DNA of 7,893 nt. Source: RPQJ01 sp035691185 (GTDB lineage: Bacteria > Pseudomonadota > Gammaproteobacteria > Steroidobacterales > Steroidobacteraceae). Each line of letters starts with the position of its first letter. Position 1 is the first letter of the stretch. A model generated the notes under the pieces. The model was not told where the DNA came from. It saw only the letters and a program-made list of their open reading frames with translations, and did no database searches. Of the stretch, positions 5,715 through 7,893 are shown piece by piece. The translations under genes and the position numbers were made by a program. The DNA lies in assembly GCA_035691185.1 (NCBI GenBank), contig DASSJN010000088.1, positions 1-7,893 on the forward strand, in the 5' to 3' direction.

Positions 5715-7025
5715 CTACGAAACGGTCGACTCGTACCAGTCGATCCGGCGCGTCATCACCATGATCGCCGCCAGCACGACGAACAGCAGCCCGGCGCCGA
5801 GCACCATCGCGTTGTCCTCGCTGATCAGCAGCCCGTACAGCGCCGCATAGAGCGTCCCGAGCATCGCAGCAAACCCCGCACCGCGCACCCAGCCCCCGAG
5901 CACGTGCCCGAGGTAGTACCCGATCAGACCGACACAGGCGACGGCTGCCGCAAGGTATGCGAAACCGAACGCGATGCGCTCCGACAACGCGAGCAGCAGG
6001 AGGAAGAAGATCGAGATCGCCAGGCCGACCAGGCCGTACTGGATCGGGTGGATACGCAACTGGCGCAGCAGTTCGAACACGAAGAACGCTGCGAAGGTCA
6101 GCAGCACGAACAGCACGCCATACTTGGTCGCACGGTCGACCTGCGAGTACACGTTCACCGGGTCGACCAGCGACACGCTGATCGCGTCGGTCGCGGTGGG
6201 CTCGGAACTCTGCGAGGCCGAGCGGTACTGCGCCTGGGCATTACTGGCCAGCGAGGACACTTCCCAGCGCGCGCTGAAGCCGTCCGGGCGGACCTCGCGG
6301 CTGCGCGGCAGGAAGTCGCCATGGAACCGCGGGTGCGGCCAGCTCGATTCGAGCGCGATCGCGTTGCGCCCGGCCAGCGGCGCGATCGACAGGGTTTCAG
6401 TGCCCTGCAGTGTTGCCTGGAAGTCCACGTCGAAAGCCAGCGACTGGCCGGCGCCCGGCGCTTCGAGAATCGCGTGCAGGCCGCTGCCGCCGCCGGGCCC
6501 GAGCCCTTGGCGCAACGAACGGGGGACCCCGGCCACGCGCAGCGACGGCACGCCAACCAGTCCGCGCACGTCGCGCAGACCGATGCCGAGCCGTCCCGGA
6601 CCGATGGTGCGTCGCGTCGATGGGTCCTCGCTGCCTGGAATCTGCACGCGGAACGTCGCGCGCACGTGGCTCGCGAGTTCGAACACACGCACCTCGTGCA
6701 AACCACGCATGCGCGGCAGCGATTGCAGGCGACCATGTACGTCGAGCGTCTGTGGGAAGAACGTCCACATGCCCGTCCGGACCTGCTCGACACGGCGCTG
6801 GACCCCGCGTTCGTCGGTGCGCAGCGCGACGACGCGATCTGTGTACGGCACGAACAGCACCGGTCCGGCCAGCGCCTGTTCGCCCGCAGTGCTGCGCGCC
6901 ACTTCCTCGACCGCTTCGGTGCGGTATCGCTGCCGGTCCTCGACGGTGCCGCGGATCATCGCCAGCGGAATCAGCAGTGCGACGGTCAGGCCGAACACGA
7001 CCAGGATCTTGAAACAAAGACGCAT
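5715..7025 (-). CDS. creD: Inner-membrane protein CreD
   Basis: CreD is an inner-membrane protein of the CreBC regulon whose biochemical role is unclear; in several gammaproteobacteria it is linked to envelope integrity and beta-lactam/colicin tolerance. The protein is 436 residues (E. coli about 450). There is an N-terminal membrane anchor (about 7-24), a large periplasmic region (about 25-300), then five predicted membrane segments (about 303-319, 328-346, 350-372, 382-400, 406-424). Family-typical stretches are PIQYGLVGLA (327-336), LLLLALSER (342-350), ISEDNAM (401-407) and the closing MTRRIDWYES. The ATG at 7025-7023 is chosen because GAGGAGG (7037-7031) precedes it by 5 bases and the membrane anchor follows at once. 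The frame stays open upstream to 7277, but only as creC antiphase. A perfect cre tag lies 68 bases upstream of the start, so CreB control is likely. Confidence 0.93.
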   Translation of the reverse strand: MRLCFKILVVFGLTVALLIPLAMIRGTVEDRQRYRTEAVEEVARSTAGEQALAGPVLFVPYTDRVVALRTDERGVQRRVEQVRTGMWTFFPQTLDVHGRLQSLPRMRGLHEVRVFELASHVRATFRVQIPGSEDPSTRRTIGPGRLGIGLRDVRGLVGVPSLRVAGVPRSLRQGLGPGGGSGLHAILEAPGAGQSLAFDVDFQATLQGTETLSIAPLAGRNAIALESSWPHPRFHGDFLPRSREVRPDGFSARWEVSSLASNAQAQYRSASQSSEPTATDAISVSLVDPVNVYSQVDRATKYGVLFVLLTFAAFFVFELLRQLRIHPIQYGLVGLAISIFFLLLLALSERIAFGFAYLAAAVACVGLIGYYLGHVLGGWVRGAGFAAMLGTLYAALYGLLISEDNAMVLGAGLLFVVLAAIMVMTRRIDWYESTVS

Positions 7026-7030
7026 GGGTG

Positions 7031-7037
7031 CCTCCTC
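7031..7037 (-). promoter_or_regulatory. Shine-Dalgarno of creD
   Basis: On the minus strand GAGGAGG precedes the creD ATG by 5 bases. It is the strongest ribosome-binding site in the window and fixes the creD start against the longer open frame running upstream. Confidence 0.8.
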
Positions 7038-7093
7038 GCGGGTTCGATGGGAGGCAGTGTGCGGCCCTTGCGCGGGGCGACGACGGCGCCCGT

Positions 7094-7109
7094 GTGAAGC
7101 GAGCGTGAA
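7094..7109 (-). promoter_or_regulatory. cre tag (CreB-binding direct repeat) upstream of creD
   Basis: On the minus strand the sequence is TTCACGCTCGCTTCAC, a perfect match to the TTCAC-N6-TTCAC tag bound by the phosphorylated response regulator CreB (BlrA in Aeromonas). It begins one base after the creC stop codon and ends 68 bases before the creD ATG, where a creD-specific promoter would be expected. I could not identify a convincing -10 element in the GC-rich interval 7026-7093. The site suggests creD is induced by CreBC separately from, or in addition to, readthrough from creBC. Confidence 0.8.
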
Positions 7110-7110
7110 G

Positions 7111-7893
7111 TCAGGCCGGCAGCGACAGCGTCGCGAGCGCGCCGCCGCCCTCGCGGTTGGCCAGCGACGCCTCGCCGCCGTGCAGCGATGCAGCCTCGGC
7201 GACGAAGCACAGGCCGAGGCCACTGCTTCGGCTGCCGCCGCCGGGCCGTGGCAACGAGTAGAAGCGTTCGAACGCACGCGCCAGGGCGTAGTCCGGCACG
7301 CCCGGCCCCAGGTCGCCGACGCTCACGCACCAGCGCTGGCCGTCGCGGACGATCGCCAGGTCGATGCTGCTGCCTTCCGGCGCGAAGTCGGCCGCGTTGT
7401 CGAGGAGGTTTATGAGCGCCTGTCGCAGCAGGAACGGGTCGCCCTGCACCACCGCATGCGCGCCCTCGATCCGCACCGACAGCCCGCGACGCGCGAGCCG
7501 GGTCGTGACCCGTTCTACGGCATCCTCGGCTACCGCGCGCAGGTCCAATGGCCGCGGATGCTCGATCTGCTGGCGGTGTTCCACCGCCGCGAGCGCGAGC
7601 AGTTTGTCGATCATCTCCGCGAGCCGGTCGCCCTGGGCCCGGATCGTCGCGACGAACCTCGATCGGTCGGCGGCCGGCATCGCCTCGCCGCCGGCCTCGA
7701 CGAGCTCGGCGCTACCGCGAATCGCGGCGAGCGGGCTCTTGAGTTCGTGCGTCAGCGCGTGCACGTAGTGCTCGACGTACTGCTTGCCCTCGAGCTTCGC
7801 GCGCATGGTCTCGAGCGACTGGCCGAGCTCCGCGAATTCGCCGGCGGCGCGGGGCAGCGTCGCGCGCTCGCCCGCGGTGACGGCCTGCGCATA
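7111..7893 (-). CDS. creC: Sensor histidine kinase CreC, C-terminal catalytic part (N-terminus outside window)
   Basis: CreC is the inner-membrane sensor kinase that phosphorylates CreB. The window shows 260 residues to the TGA at 7113-7111; the gene runs in frame to the right edge, so the sensor domain and membrane segments are missing. In order: the end of a HAMP linker (partial 1-30, with LPRAAGEFAELGQSLE), the HisKA dimerisation/phosphoacceptor domain with HALTHELKSPLAAIRG (His49 is the phosphorylation site, codon 7749-7747), and a HATPase_c domain with the N-box LINLLDNAADF, the G1 motif DLGPGVP, the F-box AFERFYSLPRP and the G2 motif GSRSSGLGL. The FYSLPRP...SSGLGL pattern is typical of CreC rather than of generic kinases. 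This, together with creD directly downstream and a cre tag between them, supports the assignment. An in-frame ATG at 7806-7804 is internal, not the start. Confidence 0.92.
   Translation of the reverse strand, partial: YAQAVTAGERATLPRAAGEFAELGQSLETMRAKLEGKQYVEHYVHALTHELKSPLAAIRGSAELVEAGGEAMPAADRSRFVATIRAQGDRLAEMIDKLLALAAVEHRQQIEHPRPLDLRAVAEDAVERVTTRLARRGLSVRIEGAHAVVQGDPFLLRQALINLLDNAADFAPEGSSIDLAIVRDGQRWCVSVGDLGPGVPDYALARAFERFYSLPRPGGGSRSSGLGLCFVAEAASLHGGEASLANREGGGALATLSLPA

Noticed and set aside
5544..7097. 517-codon plus-strand open frame opposite creD
   Set aside because: It begins inside hisIE in another frame, crosses the hairpin region, and translates as the Arg/His/Gln-rich complement of membrane-protein codons. 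The creD frame on the other strand has clear membrane segments and a strong Shine-Dalgarno.
7026..7277. Upstream extension of creD to 7277
   Set aside because: It would overlap creC and place the N-terminal membrane anchor 90 residues inside the protein. The ATG at 7025 has an excellent Shine-Dalgarno.

Overview
The window is an ordinary-looking chromosomal segment from a high-GC proteobacterium. It was read by eye only, with no database search. The gene order hisD-hisC-hisB-hisH-hisA-hisF-hisIE, the fused two-domain HisB with the CxH...CxC zinc site and the fused HisIE point to a gammaproteobacterium. The high GC and GTG starts suggest a lineage of the Xanthomonadales/Nevskiales/Steroidobacterales kind, but genus cannot be fixed from this sequence.

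Positions 2-5649 (+ strand) hold the histidine biosynthesis operon, entered inside hisD; hisG is expected just upstream. The window encodes every later enzyme of the pathway: HisIE (steps 2-3), HisA (step 4), the HisH-HisF glutaminase/cyclase pair (step 5), HisB (steps 6 and 8), HisC (step 7) and the C-terminal part of HisD (steps 9-10). The genes are packed without gaps. Four junctions are 4-base stop/start overlaps (GTGA or ATGA). The two others are unusual. hisB and hisH are bridged by an 8-codon mini-ORF that overlaps the stop of one and the start of the other. hisF appears to start at an ATT codon, inside hisA, behind a good Shine-Dalgarno sequence.

Positions 5650-5714 are a short convergent intergenic region made of three consecutive hairpins, the first an 11-bp perfect stem that resembles dispersed REP-like repeats.

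Positions 5715-7893 (- strand) hold the end of a creBCD-type locus: creD (inner-membrane protein) and the C-terminal catalytic half of the sensor kinase creC, cut by the window edge. Between creC and creD lies a perfect TTCAC-N6-TTCAC CreB-binding tag, so creD is probably under direct control of the CreBC two-component system. creB is expected beyond the right edge.

No mobile element, CRISPR array, tRNA or rRNA gene was seen, and there is no gene-free stretch above 300 bases. I do not see a wholly new system. The observations worth following are the translation-initiation oddities inside the his operon and the cre tag.
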